Of a stretch of 64,000 nt of DNA, positions 23,401 to 37,500 are shown piece after piece. This DNA comes from Pyrocephalus nanus (taxonomy: Eukaryota; Chordata; Aves; Passeriformes; Tyrannidae). The position numbers and the translations under genes were made by a program. Each line of letters begins with the position of its first letter. The first letter of the stretch is position 1. The notes beneath the pieces were generated by a model that saw only the letters and a list, made by a program, of their open reading frames with translations, searched no databases and had not been told where the DNA came from. Location: positions 63,259,938-63,323,937 of the forward strand of contig CM076259.1 of assembly GCA_038380795.1 (NCBI GenBank), read 5' to 3'.

Positions 23401-25173
23401 CCAGAAAATGTGTGAGCAGTGACAGCAGGTTTGCTGCATTGATTCATGAAACTTCCTTCCAGATGCTCTGGGTTTCCTGGTGAGTGAAACTCAGTTGAAC
23501 TGACCATCCATTACAGCCACTTATACCATTAATGTTTGCTCTAGCAATGAAGGAAAACTTAACAGTAAAATCCCCTTTCCTTTTTTTAGCAGAAGTAATT
23601 TGCTTCTCTGGGAAACCATAGTGATTTGTATTGGAAAAAAACCCACAAGAGCAAATTGTGCAAGACATCCCAAAAGAACACCAATCCAAGCTTTCTGACA
23701 CACCATGTGCTCAGTGACTGCAACATATTTTAGAAAAAAAACTATTAGAAAATTGCTCAGAGTCTGTTTAAATATAGCATTTTCCCACTATTTTTTTTTT
23801 TTTTCATGTGTCTTACTGTCTAAGAGTGAAATATTTTTTCCCATCAGTCTAACTACCTCCATCTGGCAGGGAATAATAGTTTATGGTCAATAAAAATAAT
23901 AGCTCAAAATATCTATCACAATTTTGTATGTATATATTAAGATTATGGTTTTAAGGTCACTAGATTTGTCACCTGGAAAAGTGACTTCCATTCTTAAAGG
24001 CAGTACTGGTTTGTGAGAGGTTACATCCTGTTAAAATAAACTCGTAATTCGTCTAAAGAATCTCCATTGTACTTTGGGAATTTCTAGGGGGAAAATGAGC
24101 TGTGAAGTAAAGACTTTGCATCTTTCGCTGGCGTCTGATCTCAGCACTGAGTAAGATCTCAGAATTCGCCCTAGTGCCACTTTGCAGCTTGTGTGTAGTG
24201 GGTTACTGGATATTGAGTACTGCCTGACTTCTGTGGCAGTGTGAGACACTGAAATGGAAAAAAGAAAATCTTGGCAGGTGGTTACTCTACTCTGTACTTG
24301 TACCAAATAAAAGTGATGTGAAGCTGTCAACACTGAATTTTAGTACAAATGCTGTGTAAGTGAATTATTGTAGAAAGAACAGGTGAGGCAGTCAAATCAA
24401 ATGGCTTACTATGTGTTGCATTATTATGAAATATTTGCCTTTTGTCTCCATAACCATAAAGTGTATGCTTAGAAATCAATCTGCACAAGTATTTCTGTTT
24501 AATTTTTATCTATGCATATCTCAACATACAAACATATATTTCCCAATAATAAAAAATGTGCTTACTTATAAATGCACACAACTCATATCTGTAATATGAA
24601 TTAAATTATGAGCTTCGTAACTGCTAATACCCATGCCGTCACTATTGCTTCAACCCAACTTACTTCTTTTCTATAAGACAATGCATAATTTTTCATAAAC
24701 TTACCCTTCTCCACCATTTCCATTTTAAAAACCCTCAAAAAATGTTTGGCAAGTTTGTTTGAAGCGCAGCTCCTTGCCTAAGTGAAACCAAGTGTGAGTT
24801 GTTGAACTGGGAACTATATTGCAGTTAGTAGTGACCAAAACTTTGCTTTCCAGGCTTAGCAGATCTTTTCATTGGTAGCCAAGAGACTGAGGGAAAACCC
24901 AAGAGGGAATCAGGGGAAGTAGCTTCAGACTAGAACAAATTACTGGATGACTCTCTTGTCAAAAGGTCACATTCTTTCTTTAGGCAACTGTGTGCAGCTC
25001 TGCTGAGGTCAGAAGAAGGAGTATGAGGAAGAGGAAGGCATACCAAGGAAATAATCCTTCCTGTATGACCTCTGGGAGCTGCTGCTTGACCTGTGTGGAG
25101 CACAGAAAGAAAGAACAGGAAGGGAGCACACACAGCACTATCAAGTGGAGAATTTTCTAACACACTTTCAGCC
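20448..25173. other. Unique non-coding stretch, no gene recognised
   Basis: No gene or clear transposon. Small items seen include a perfect 7-bp hairpin ATCGCTT/AAGCGAT at 21490-21509 (loop CACTGC), notable for CpG-containing arms in a CpG-poor region, and a T14 run near 23790. A 122-codon minus-strand open frame at 20717-21085 resembles nothing known. Toward 24.4-24.7 kb the sequence is strongly AT-rich. Confidence 0.55.
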
Positions 25174-25325
25174 TCTCATAGAAGTGCTGGTTGGAAGGGA
25201 CCTCTCAAACTCATCCAGTCCAGCTTCCTGCTTAAGGCAGGACTGGTACTGGAACTATGTTAAGTTGGTTGTGGTTTTCTTCAGTCAAGCCTCGAAGTCT
25301 GTACAAGGTGGAGACCCCAAAGTGT
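25174..25325 (-). mobile_element. CR1 LINE 3' fragment, minus strand, diverged
   Basis: The reverse complement of an older CR1 3' region. Visible blocks are 'CATAGAAGTGCTGGTTGGAA', 'GGGACCTCTCAAACTCATCC', 'AGTCCAGCTTCCTGC' and later 'AAGGTGGAGACCCCAAA', matching the family's '...CAAGGATGGAGACTCCACAA' segment. The tail repeats are lost at the left edge. The subfamily differs from the other copies. There is no open frame of interest. Confidence 0.85.
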
Positions 25326-28300
25326 GAGCCATGCCATGGACTGTTTTAGCAGCAGAGTCAGTTCTGATGCTCTTGAGCTCCCTGGCACTATTTAGACATG
25401 TATGCCTATACACAGCCTCAGCATCTAGTTTGGTCCTCAACAGTATTCTTGTGTCCTTTGTGCTCTCTTAACATAAGGTGGATTTTTTTTTTTTTTTTTC
25501 ATGAAAACTTAAAGTGTTCCATTGGCCCGATTAAAACCAAGGTCTGACAGGATGGTTGGTGATTTGAACACGGATCCTTGTTAGTAGAGGTCTCTCCTTT
25601 GTGTTATGAGGAATATTAAGTCCTGACCAAAGCAAAGATGCAACTAAACTGGGCCCACCTATCGCAAGTGTGCATGCAAATGGAAGAGAATGATGTCTGG
25701 CCTCAAGAAAAGGGAACTCAGCAGCTGATTTCTTCCAGGAAGTCCTGTCAAAGGTGTGTCAGTTGGCAAAAAGGTAGGTCATTAACAACAGTAATCTGAC
25801 TCAGCAGCGTCTTCTCCAAACGAATCATCTGTATTCCCTTTGCAATCAAGAGATATGTGTATCTCCAGGGGGTGGTTCATCATCCCCTAAGGTGTGTCTA
25901 ATAGAGACAAAACGCATTGCCCTCTGACTGTGGCTATTTCTCTCCATCATCTACAGAAAGTTCTTTTAAACTGCATGCTTAAACAAAGTACTTAACTTTT
26001 AGAGTTCTAGCATTAAAGTGAAACTGATCTCTCCCAGTAGAGCTGGATATATACCAAAGTAAATATTTGCAAACAAAGATTTGCAGACTTGCTTTGGCTT
26101 TCAGAACACCTTTTATCTGGTTTCCATAAACAGTATTTCAAGTAATATTTTATATGGGAATATTTTACAAGCAAATGAGTTATTATGGTGCAAATGCTTG
26201 TGTGATACCTGCCAAACTGCAGGTGAAAGCTTGGCAGTTGAAGTCTGCAAGCCCTGGTGCTGGCTATAAGAAATTTCTTTCAGTCCTACCCCCCGAGGAA
26301 CTCTGGAATTCTTACCAAGCCAGGTCAGGGAGAAGGAAACCATTGTAAGTCTCTGAAGGCCAGTCACTCCCTGCAAACTTGCCATCGTGAATTCTTAAGT
26401 ACCTAGCCACAAAGAGCAGGCTGACATTTGTTTATGGAAAATATTTGCTGGGATTTTACAGATAACATGCTATTTTATAAAAATCTATGCCCTTTTTGTG
26501 ATTGCAAGTCAAGCAGAAGGAGGGGCTATCTTAGATAGTATGAAAGTGGTTTACCTCACTTTTGTTCCTGATAACCTTGATTCTGCCTGAATGAGTTACT
26601 GGAAAAAGATGACTATTTCCTTGACTTCTAAGCCATCTGTCCTTAATCCTCCAGCTAATATTTTTATTAACATTTTTTATTTTATTCTATGCAATTTTAT
26701 TGCATTTCAAAACCAGTGAGTCTAAATCTGTGTCAAAGAGATTGTTCTTTGTTAAATGGATCATTACATTTTAAAAATATCTCCATCATCCAAACCCAAT
26801 CTGGAATTTAAAAACTGCTCTATATTTAGGATTAATTAATAACATGCTATGATTTCTGAATGGATGTAATTGCCAAGATAACCTGGGAAACATGACTGTT
26901 TCCAGTACTTCTACCACCACCGTTGCCTATATACTTCATTGCAACTAGCTCACATGAATATCTATCTTGGTTTTCACTGTGTTCTTATTGTATTGATAGA
27001 AATAGCTCATGCACTGAGAGCTCAGCTTGTAAATGTCATTCAAATCACCAGTATTAGAATCAATTTGGAAAATAGATTTCATTTCTCCTGTGAAAAAAAA
27101 CAAACCAAACCAGGAAAAAGATGTAGTCTTTGTACTTCTGAAAAATGTTTAACTGCTGTTGAAATTCCAAAAACCAAATACCAGCATATTCTTGCTCTGA
27201 GTTGTTGAAACTTTTTTCTCCTTCCTTTTTGCAATCAATATTGCTTTCTTTTTGGGAAATATGCACCTTTTCTAGCTAAAATCTCATAGACTTTGAGGAA
27301 AATCTTCATCGGTATGTTTTCTTGGACTTGTCAAGTTTTATTCCAACTTAAAAAAAAAAAAAATTGTGAAAGAAATCCTTAGCGCAGGTACTTGAGAAAA
27401 AGTATTACTATTTTAAAAGAGGTGCTGATCTTGCTTCCCATTTTTCTCAAGCTGTCCCTATTGACAGCTGTTTTCTAGCAAACTGAAACTGTGTTAGCTT
27501 CTTCAGCCTCATATTTATTCCATATTCTTCTTATTCCACTTCTTTTTCCCTGTTGGGTAATTTGCCTCTTGGCTATTTCAGATGACGCATAGATTCCTGT
27601 TCATTCAAAAGAAGTAAGTTCTCAAAATCAGATGAAAAATCTCAGGTTTATCAGTCTTCTAGTAAGCAGTTTTATAGCACACGGACTTCCTGGGTCTCAT
27701 CAGCTTCGGTGTCACCTTCCAATCAACCTAGCCATGATGTACTCTCTCCCATGAACTCCAACTGTGAGGAGGTTCACTCCCTAACAGGTCCCAGCAGCCC
27801 AGCAGTCTTTGACTTCTGAGCTGAAACTTTTTTGTCATCTTTCCCCCTTGTCCCAATCCCTGCCCTGCCCTCCTTGTCCTTTTCAGTCCTGCTTCTTCTC
27901 TCAAGGGCTTTGTCCCCAGAGTGTGCACCAAAGCCTTGCTCCGTGGATCCGTGTGCTCAGTGTTTGAACTGCTGTAGCAGCAGTTCTCAAACCACGGGAC
28001 GAGAAAGCTACTGGCTGAGCATATCCCATGAATTAAGAAAAGCCCAAAACATGTCTGAGAACTGTTGACAAAGAGCATCGTAGTTTTCCAACAACTAATC
28101 TGCACTTGAGCCAGGGGGAAGACATAAGAGTCTCATGCGTTTAGTTTTTGCCAACTTTTTCCTTCTACTTAGTATGCTTTGGAAAAAAAACCCCGAAAAC
28201 ATTGCAAAAACCCAAACATCAAAAGTGAGGTTCGGAACAGCAGCCTCACAATACTGAAGGTTTTAGTGGCAATCCTTGTTTAGACAATTCCCTCCACAGC

Positions 28301-30097
28301 CACTCCTTTTTTCATCAAAGTTTGCCTTCCCTTATGCTGTTTTCATCTTGAAAAGCCAAAAGCAGGGAAAAAGAAAAGAAGGCAGTTTAACCTGGATTAT
28401 GTCATTTATCCAGGGCATCACACTCTTTTACAAACAGTTGTGTTGGCACAACCGAGAGGTCTGTGACCTGCAAGGCAAAGGCAGGGGAAGGGAGAGAAGA
28501 ATTTCTTAAGCTGATTCTTCGGCCAAAACCAAATTATTGTGAAACTGCACCATCACATTCCGTAAACACTTTCTCCCAAACCTTATTAGACATTAACACG
28601 TAGTGAAAATCAGCAGAAAATGCTCCTCCAGATTGGGCTGGATACTTTTGCAGGCCTGATGGTAGCTGCAAAGGCTTGTGAGAACTACCCACAAGCCTAA
28701 GCCATAGGTAGTCTTTCAGTACTAAACCAACATGGGTTCTTATCCTTTCAGAGCAAAGTCATGGCTCACACAAACCAGTTCAACTCCTACGAAACGGAAA
28801 AGTGTGAATTATATTCTTAAATACACACATGACCACCCAAGTGAGGTAATCCCACCGGTTGGAACTGTGCAAATGAGGCTAACATCTGACCACAAGGCCA
28901 TAAGAACTGCCAGTATATCCAATTAGCAGGATAAAAGTAACTGCCCTCCCGAATCACTAATTATTTTCAGTGCACACAGTGTGATGAAAACCCTTCCAAA
29001 AATCAAATCTGTTATACAGCAGTTTGACTTACAGGCAGTGCAGAATGGAACGTTACTAAGTGCATTGCAATTAATTATGCTTTCAAATGCACCAGCTAAA
29101 TTTGGCTGTGCAATTAGACAAATAACAACTGAAGGGAAAGGTTATATTTTGGAATTATACCTTAGAATGGAGCAATATGCCTTTTGCCTTAGCCCTTTTT
29201 GCCTGTGTCATGGAAGGCATCTTGTTATGAAGCCCTGTCTGTTGCAGATAAAATGCTTGTGTAAATATAGTTTCCACATCCATTTCAGTGCATGAGTGCC
29301 ATTTTCATGCACTCAGCATAAATAAGCTCTTCCTTTAATTTATTTGCATATCTGCCTCAAATATCAAAGAGAATGACATTTCAGCAAGACAACGACCAAA
29401 CAGTAACATCAAAGAACCTGACTTGGCAGCCTCTACTCTTTTCAGAGAATATTGACTCAAGCAGTGGATGTCACTGATTTCAGTCCAGGTGTGCCAAAGT
29501 GACCCCTGCATGCTGAGAAAGTGGGTGAAGGTGACTGACAAACTCACAAAAAAATTGCCTTTTCTTTTTTTTCAGTCTTCAAATTACCCTTCCATTTATT
29601 CTACAATTCATGAACATAGCCAATATTAAAAGATGTCCCACAGATGTTCAACAAATGACTTTGAAAATATAATTTGAAATTACTGATTTAGCTCACATGG
29701 CTTACAACACTCAGAGTAAGTGATCTTTGGGTAAAGGACAAGCTGCAGTGATGGGAAATTATGTCCCTCTCACTAGACCTTTTGTTGGTGGATTCCCATA
29801 AGAACCATTCCTTTTCTTACCTCTTTTTAATATTCAGAGTGTGGGTGGCTTTGTTAACTTTAACCCAAGTGCTAGCAGCAGGGGATTAACACAAGTACAT
29901 TTTCTGTCATTCTGGTAAAGTTGTGTCTTGGAAAGGCTCAGCCACAAGTTTGCTGAAGATGGGTTTGAGCAAGAGTGTCATTGAACATAGCCTTGGTGAA
30001 GGTTCATCTGGATGAAAGGAGATAGTGGAGACTGATCGCATCTGCCTGTAGCTAAAGAATACTCTTGAATTCCTCCATGCAGAAAGCAGCATCAGTG
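25326..30097. other. Unique AT-rich non-coding stretch
   Basis: No gene recognised. Homopolymers occur at about 25482-25499 (T-run) and 27350-27363 (A-run). The 26.6-27.3 kb portion is AT-rich and free of obvious repeats. A block at about 28.85-29.33 kb looks like a candidate conserved element and is listed separately. Open frames up to 125 codons near 27.7-28.1 kb occur on both strands and look like chance. Confidence 0.55.
28850..29330. other. Candidate conserved non-coding element (hypothesis)
   Basis: A unique, repeat-free AT-rich block with clustered TAAT-type words ('GCAATTAATTATGC', 'GCAATTAGAC', 'CACTAATTATTTTC') and no low-complexity runs. This is the texture I associate with vertebrate developmental enhancers. 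A plus-strand frame of 104 codons (28981-29295) is also open across it, starting at GTG with no ATG until its second codon; I recognise no protein in it. This rests on texture alone and needs alignment to other amniotes. Confidence 0.2.
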
Positions 30098-30282
30098 AAT
30101 AACTGTTGAAACACTGGAACAGGTTACCCAGAAAGATGGAAGATGCTCCATTCTTGGAAATGTTCCAGGACAGGCTTTCAGCAACTTGATCTAGGTGAAG
30201 ATGTCCCTGCTCAATGCAGGGGAAGTTGGACTAGATGGCCTTTAAAGGTTGTTTCCAATTCAAACTATTCTATGATTTTATG
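30098..30282 (+). mobile_element. CR1 LINE 3' fragment
   Basis: A plus-strand CR1 3' end of about 185 bp. It shows 'GAAACACTGGAACAGGTTAC', 'GAAATGTTCCAGGACAGGCT', 'GATGTCCCTGCTCAATGCAG', 'GTTGGACTAGATGGCCTTTA' and 'TTCTATGATTTTATGA'. It begins inside the ORF2 C-terminal tail (the HWNRLP-like block), but frame integrity is lost. Sequence just upstream (29.9-30.1 kb) does not clearly continue the element. Confidence 0.9.
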
Positions 30283-31463
30283 AAAAACACTCCCTGTGAG
30301 CTTGTGCCAGTGCAGAACCCACATCCCACCCTTAATAAATTTACTTCAGCCATTCATGCTTTCTCCATGCCTTGGGCTGACTGTGGTAATTCAGGTAGTC
30401 TGTGAATGGAGGCCTCTGCACCAAGTCCTTTCCAGAACAGAGCCTCTGCAGCAGCACAGGCAGAATACCTAAGACCTGCTCTTCATTTTCTCCACTGTCT
30501 TTGCATGTATCATCAAAGCAAACTCAAAATCCCCTGCAGAGGCCCAGAAGAGTACTGAGATCACTGACTGCTACAGTAGGCAGACTGCCTACTGCCCACT
30601 GACTCCAAGCATGAGATTTACTGTTCCTATCTTTAGCTGTCAAAGAGCCAGACATCTTGAAAAGCCAATTCTTTGTAGTTAATGGGTAGAGAAAGAGGCA
30701 TCTCCTTTCTTTATTCCCTAAATCAACCTCTATCTCTATCAGCAGTTGAAAAAGCTTAGACCCTAAGCTCAGATGAGGTACCAAGCTTTTAGATGGATCA
30801 TGTGAGGAGAGAGGACTGAATCCCAGTGGAAGTCAGTGTGAATGAAGTGCCTAAAATCTCCCTTTCCAGATGTTCTTGAAGTTCCTGAGGGGTCAACCTT
30901 GTCACAGATTTCATTCTACTGGAATAATGAAATTCCTGGTCATTGAAACAAGCTTCAGGCTGTTATCTAAGCATCTGGAACAATCTCCTCCAGGAGTTAA
31001 GGCAAGTCATGAATCACACCTCCTTTTGCTCCAAGTGTCCAGTTTCCAGTTTTTTGCTAGGTCATTTCTTTGGCCATCCTTATCACAAATGCACAGCAGT
31101 GTATGTATTAAAAATATATATACTAAAACATTAAACAGCTTGTAAAAATGCCTGTGCAACAACAACCAAACAAGAAAAACACAGAAACCTCCAAGCCCAA
31201 CAAATAAAAAGTCATAGGTTAACAACGTGAGACACTCCACGTATTTCACCTGCAGAGTGGATGAAAGAGAAAATGTGGGGAATTACTGATGTGCAAGAGA
31301 AGAACCAATAAAAACTGAAAAGGTACTGAAGACATCTTTCAAAAAAAGTGAACTGATCTGGAATGCATTTGAATTTGCATAAATAGTTGCAGGGACAGGG
31401 AATGTTTTTCTCTAATTCCAGGACTATGGTCTACCTGAAGGTCTTATACTTATAGCAGGTCTG

Positions 31464-31582
31464 GCATTTTTTTTTTTTCTGTTGTTGGAGTTTTTTGTTT
31501 GTTTGTTTGTTTATTTTGTTGGGGGTTTCTTGTGGGTTTTTTTTTGAAAGGGTGGGAGGGCGCCAAGGGATTTTTTTTTTAA
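31464..31582. repeat. T-rich / (TTTG)n low-complexity tract
   Basis: A strand-asymmetric T- and G-rich tract comprising several T-runs, about five TTTG units near 31496-31516, and further G/T-rich sequence. There are almost no C or A residues on the plus strand. It could be an expanded microsatellite or the degraded tail of an old retroposon on the minus strand. Confidence 0.8.
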
Positions 31583-34500
31583 ATATATCTTCTTTATTCT
31601 AAAGCTTACAATAGGTCTGTCAGATTCTATATTTGTGGAATACACTTCTAGGGTGAAAGACCTGGAAATGCATGAAAAAAACCTTTTGGGTGCAATGGTA
31701 GAATTTACCACTCTCTACCTAAGTGCAAAGAAATCTGAATGTTTCTAATACTATGGTAAGCAGAAAGCTCTGGCTGCTTAACTGCTACTGAGCACTTCAC
31801 TTTAAAAATTGATAAATTTGGACCATTTCCTAGATGTCGCATTGTCACTTCTGAATGACACACTGGAAGAGGAAATCAAATGAGGAAATGAGTTCAGGAG
31901 TGGTGAGTGTATAGTGGGTTCCTCTTGCTTGCAGGAACCAGCCAGGAATCTAGCAGCTGGCTGGGGGTAGGTGTGTGTGGGGTGTAGTCAGCCTGTTGAT
32001 TTTAGGTGCCTAACTTAGATGCTTACTTCTTTCCATTGTCTATATAAGGAATAGAGTCTGGCAGACGTGGAGCGTGGGGAGCCCGAATTGCCCATCACTG
32101 TCTTACTAGTTGTCATGGCAACACAGGCAGGCACTTAAAAAGATGGTCTGAAAGTGGTCCCGTCTGACTTGCAAATACATGCCACAGCTTGTGTGCAAGT
32201 GAGACAGCTGTACTGTGCGTATCCTGGCTTGGAGTTCACACTCTAGCACGCTGACGACTGGAAGGAGCCATCGTTTGAAGCTGCCCTTTACGAGCCTCAA
32301 ACAACAAATCTTTGTCTTTCTATCTGGTTTTAGGCAAACTTGAGCATGGAGGACACATGGTGCTGCAGAAGGAAAATGCTCCATCTGCGTGCCTCAGAAG
32401 CTGCATCAATGATGGGAGAGAAATGAAACTTTTATTCATGGAACACGCTCCTACATGGGGAGATACCCCTGTGAAGATAGTGTTGCATCCCATGACTTCC
32501 TTTGTAAATGACAAGATACACTTTAAGCTCCTTATGGAATTGATCAGTTAATTAATCAGTTTATCTGCCTCTGCCCTACATTTAAATGTAAATCTTTGTG
32601 GCAATTCCATTCAAATCTCTTAAGCTCTGCTGAAAAAAATCAGTAAGCAGAAAGACTGGTAGCCTGTAAATTACTTCTCATGCAGTAAGGTCCATTTGGG
32701 TTATTGAACTTTTTCTGTTATTTGGAGATGCTCTTGCACCTGCAGAGGCTAAGTCCATTCTTGATTATTGGAACAATTGTGCAAGTGAAGGAATTGGGTA
32801 ATCTCGTAGTGATGCAAACTATGTAGTTTTCTATGAAGGCATTAGCAAAGAGTTGCAGGCATTCAGAATTAATTCCAATAATGACCTGGGATTTAAAATC
32901 TAAATACTTGGTTTCTACTGCATTGCAAATTCATCCCCAGCATCTACTCTGTATTACTCACCACCTTTTGCACCCTTTAACAATAGTAATGGATTTTTAA
33001 TACACACAGGAAAAAAAGCAACAGAATTAGATTTCAAGTACTGCTAGCAATGTGCTTGAGCTCAGCTAGGATATTAACATATGGAAGTTGCTGAAATCCA
33101 AGATTTTTGTTTTATGCAACTTGCATTTAAGGACAGCTCTGAAATTCAGAACAGAGGCTTCGGTCAAGGCAGGCTTGATGTGGTAGGTCCTGAGCTCTAC
33201 TCTGTGCTTGTAGGTGATGAGGAGCCTACAGGGTTCTAGAGGATGCTGTAGACTTTGCCTTGCTGCTTGCTTTGGACCTGACTGTTTTGTGTTTATTTAA
33301 GCCTGTACTAGATCTACTTTCGTCTGAACCAAAAATCTAGTCTCTAGTTACAAAGTTTGAAATGCAATGGCTCAATCTTTCAGAATAGGTTTTCAGCTAT
33401 TAATTTCAGATCATCACTTCCAAAGCTCTACAACACCATGCATGAATCAGGTGGAGATATTACTTTAGAATGAGATGCAGTTTGATCTCTCTTGGTTCAG
33501 GAAACAGGGAATAAAACTCTTCAGGCTAGTACATGCAGAACTTTAAAAGCCTGTGAAAGATTTTTGTCTCTTTCTTGCATATAAATACCAGGTTTGATGT
33601 TAGCAATTTGGCTCATTAATAACTGATCTACATTTCCCAGATAGAAAATTGCTATCTGCCACAAAATTGTAAAAGAGTTTCATATTGTAAAATTCTCCAG
33701 CACAGTGAATTCTTTGTGATTTTAATGCAAGGAGTTTGTGATTAAAATTTTAATATAATCCTTGCAGTCTCCTGGGATGCTTAAGTACAAGAAAATGTTA
33801 TTTCCTGCGTCTTAGAGTTCATTGTGGTGGATGCATTTAAATGCCATCAATGGATTTCTATCTGCTTTGAAAATGGAACAAAAAAGAAAGTCACTCAAAA
33901 CAACTAAAAAACTGAAGGATTCATGGTCTCTGCTGAAGCATGAAAACTAACCTACTGCACAGTATCGTCTCAGTTTAGCTCTGCGAGCTGAGTTGTCAGA
34001 CCAGGCTTTGCAGTTCACTGCAGAAGTTAACTGTGATCACTATTGAGTCCCTGCTCCTGTGCAGCAACTGTAACCAGATCAAGTCTTTTGATAAAACTCA
34101 TTTTGCAGGAAATGTATTGCTTTTTTTTTCTTTCTCTTTTCCCAAATAAAAAATACCTGGCATGTTTCAGACGAAAATACCTCTCCCTGAAGTTTGAAGT
34201 CCCTCTTTTCCAGTCTTTTTCCCTCTCCTGTCTTCACTGGCAAATGTCTACAGGTAAAGGGGAGGTTTAACCACAAAGGCATTTCAGGTTTTGCCTCTTG
34301 GTTAAAGCAGACCACAAAAGAGACCACCAAAGAGACCCACATTGCACTCCTCTAACGTTTTTTGAATAGCTGTCCAAGTAATTACTATTGTAGAACCATG
34401 CTGGAGAGCTGTGGAGTCATCTTGAGGAAGACATCCAGGGCAACACTGCTGAGGATAGAAGTAACTAATGTGAATAGGGAAGGGACTGCCTTGCCTGTTC

Positions 34501-37500
34501 TCTCAGGTGAAATGTGGCAGGGTGGTGCACAGGATAAGGCTAAGCTGCCCTGATTGCTGATCAGCTAAGGATCAAATACCAAAAGTGTAATTTCCCCAGG
34601 CTTATGGAATTTCTTCAGCAAAGATGAACTTCAGAAATATTTTTAGACTTGAAAAATCAGTTGGATGGAAGATGAAATATTTTCATGTGTCTGCTTACGC
34701 ATACAAATGTTGTTTTCATCATCAGAAGAGTTTTCTAACAGAGTTGTTAAGTCATCTTAATGAGCTAAAATGGAAAAACACTAGTCTTCAGCTTGGAATC
34801 TGGTGGAATCTACTCTGAAAAATTGTACCAGATTTTATCTATTGATCATATTTGAAGTACCTGGACATGGTTCTAGTTAACTTCAAGTGCATTCAACATG
34901 AGCCTCTAGCTTAATTTTCAGGTGACATTATTATGGTCATGTCACTTTCCAAAGTATCACTAAATTATTCTTTTTTTTTTTTCCTTTGCCAAAGAGATAG
35001 AGACTGTTTTGCTGTCTGGAAAAATGCCTGCCTAGAATTAGAGGTCCAGATCGTTAACAAGGGTAAATTGGCAAAACCCCACTGATTGTAATGGAGCAAC
35101 ACCGATTTTTGTCAGTTCAGTATCTGGCCCATCAGATTTTCAACTGTTATCACCACAGGCAGAATTCAAATTGACACAGCGTGGGCTAACATGATTGAAT
35201 GCAGAACAGGCTTCCTGGTTTCCTAAATTATTTTAATAACAGAAAGAATGTAGATGGAATGCCAGGCTAAAATCTCTACCTGGATAAGGGCCCAGATTTT
35301 ATTTAATTTTTTTTTTTCCTTTTAAATAAGCCTCTTCCAAAGTCATTACTTTTCCATTATGGAGTTTGTCATGTCATGGTCCTCAGGAGGAAAAGTCTAT
35401 GATTCCCTTCAGAGCTGCAAAATCCTACAGCTTCAGGTAGGAAATATTGTCTTGAATAGGTCCTGTAGGATAAGAGTTTTCTGGAAACAGAGAAGCAACC
35501 TACCCATCTCCAGAACCCATAATTGGTCAGCTGCTAAATCCATCTTTGAGACATATCTGCACCAGGTATTGCATTTCCAAGGGCTCTGGTGGGTCACCCA
35601 AAGCCACCCGGCATTCTAGAGTCCAGGGATCACACTGGTCTCAGACTCCAACACATCTGTTTGGGCACTTTTCAAACATTCACCGTGTAGCCACAGCTGC
35701 CTAATGGTGCTTGGGGGACTCAGGAACATGAAATTCTGCCCTAGAAGCCCTGGTACAGCATGAGGTGGATAGCACAAGGAAGGTGGGATCTTCTCAGAGA
35801 TGAGTGTGTGCTCAGATAGTGTTGTCCATGTAGGACAGAAGCAGTAAGTGTCATCTACTCTAAGCTTCACTGGCTGGCAGAGGTCCTATGGCAAAGCAAC
35901 CATAAGCCTAGACCCTGTACAAACAGTGTGGGCTCCAAACAGCGTGGGCTGAAATGTCTGTAGGAACAGCAATAATCTGCACATAAATAAATTTGCCCAT
36001 CATAGGAGCCAAATTAAAAACAAAAACATAACAATTTGATTTCTCCCCTTAGGGAAAAGAGTTGTGTTTTTCCTCACTTGAAAGAATTCTGACATCTTAC
36101 TTTCATCTGCCCTTGTGTCAGAACAAAGCTAGCTGATTACTCGATATCTCAGCTCTGATTTGGGGTGTATTTTTTATTCCTCTTAGAGATTCAGAGGGTG
36201 GTAAAAAGCCTCATTGTAATTCATTAATTAGTATATCTCCTTCTTCTTTTGACCAGAAATGCAAGGATATCCTTTCCTGTGAATGTCATTTTGTCTCTGG
36301 GCTCTTGTACTTTAATTTCCTAGCTGGGAAAACAGGAACAGAAGATGAATTAGGTATTGAAATGGGAGGATATGAATGTGACTCTCTTCTCCTACAGAAC
36401 TTTATCTTTCAAAGAGAAAAAAAACTTTTGTAGTAAGCAAAATAGAATAAACGGCTTTATAAATCAATTGTATTGAATAAAACATTTTATCCTTCAAAAA
36501 CTTTATTTGGGTGAACAAATTTTAAAGAAAATTCAAAGCCTTGGTGCACTTACTGTTCCTGTGTGTTTTCTCCCACATACCATCCCAGCAATCTGGCTTT
36601 ACATCTCAAGTTATTAATCCAGGTTTTGTGGTTTTGGCAGATAAATAACTGTTTTATTATGCCTGACACAACAGTGCCTTGATGTTTAATATGTTGCTGA
36701 TACACAAACATTAAGTTACAAATGCAATGTTTAGCATCTGGATGAAAGGGTCTTAGGTGGGATGAGCCTGTCTACCTCTGCTTTCAAATACACAAGGATT
36801 AGTTTGAAAAAAATGAAAATTCTCCTCTTGATGAAGGAGGGGAGTCAAATATTGCTAACATTTATTTTCCTGGATAGTCTTCTTTGCTCTTAAAGGTGTA
36901 GTTCTATTCTGCTTTTCCTGATGGCGTACGGGGTTCTGTCTCATCCAAGTTATGTCAGTGTATTGCTTTTTCTATCTCCTGCCCAATGATGGCTGAGCTG
37001 TTCTGAGGTTAAAATGACCGGTGCTAAAACACTACCAGTGGTGTGGGAGAGGGACACACACCTCCCTCTGCACTCTTTACCTGTCTTCTGCTCCTTCCAA
37101 TGGCCTCTTGCACTACAAGGCAAATGGAATCACCTTGGTCAAAGGGCTGGTGTTCAGACTGCTAAAGGATCATGTAATTTCTAAGTAATTCTTCTCTTCC
37201 CTGATGAGTCCTTTCTGGGGACGGGAGCATTGCCTGTTGAGGCAGAGATCATCTTTGTGGAGGAGTCGGGCTATTCTCAGGGGTACTCCAAAGAACGTGG
37301 AACTCAGCCCAGAATGAGTGCAAACCTCACTGCTTTCTGGCAGGTACCAATGATAAGTCTTTGCCCTCCTATCCTCCAGGAGCAACAGAGGTTTATGCCT
37401 TTTCTTCCCAAAGGCTGGGCTGGGACCCCATCAATGGTAATCAGTTCTTAATTTTTCTCCTTTGGATAGTGCTTGTATATGGTATGAAGACCTGAGCAGA

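Noticed and set aside
30870..31030. Phrase 'CATCTGGAACAATCTCCTCC' resembling the CR1 HWNRLP-coding stretch
   Set aside because: Flanking sequence does not follow CR1 order, so I could not support an element here by eye.
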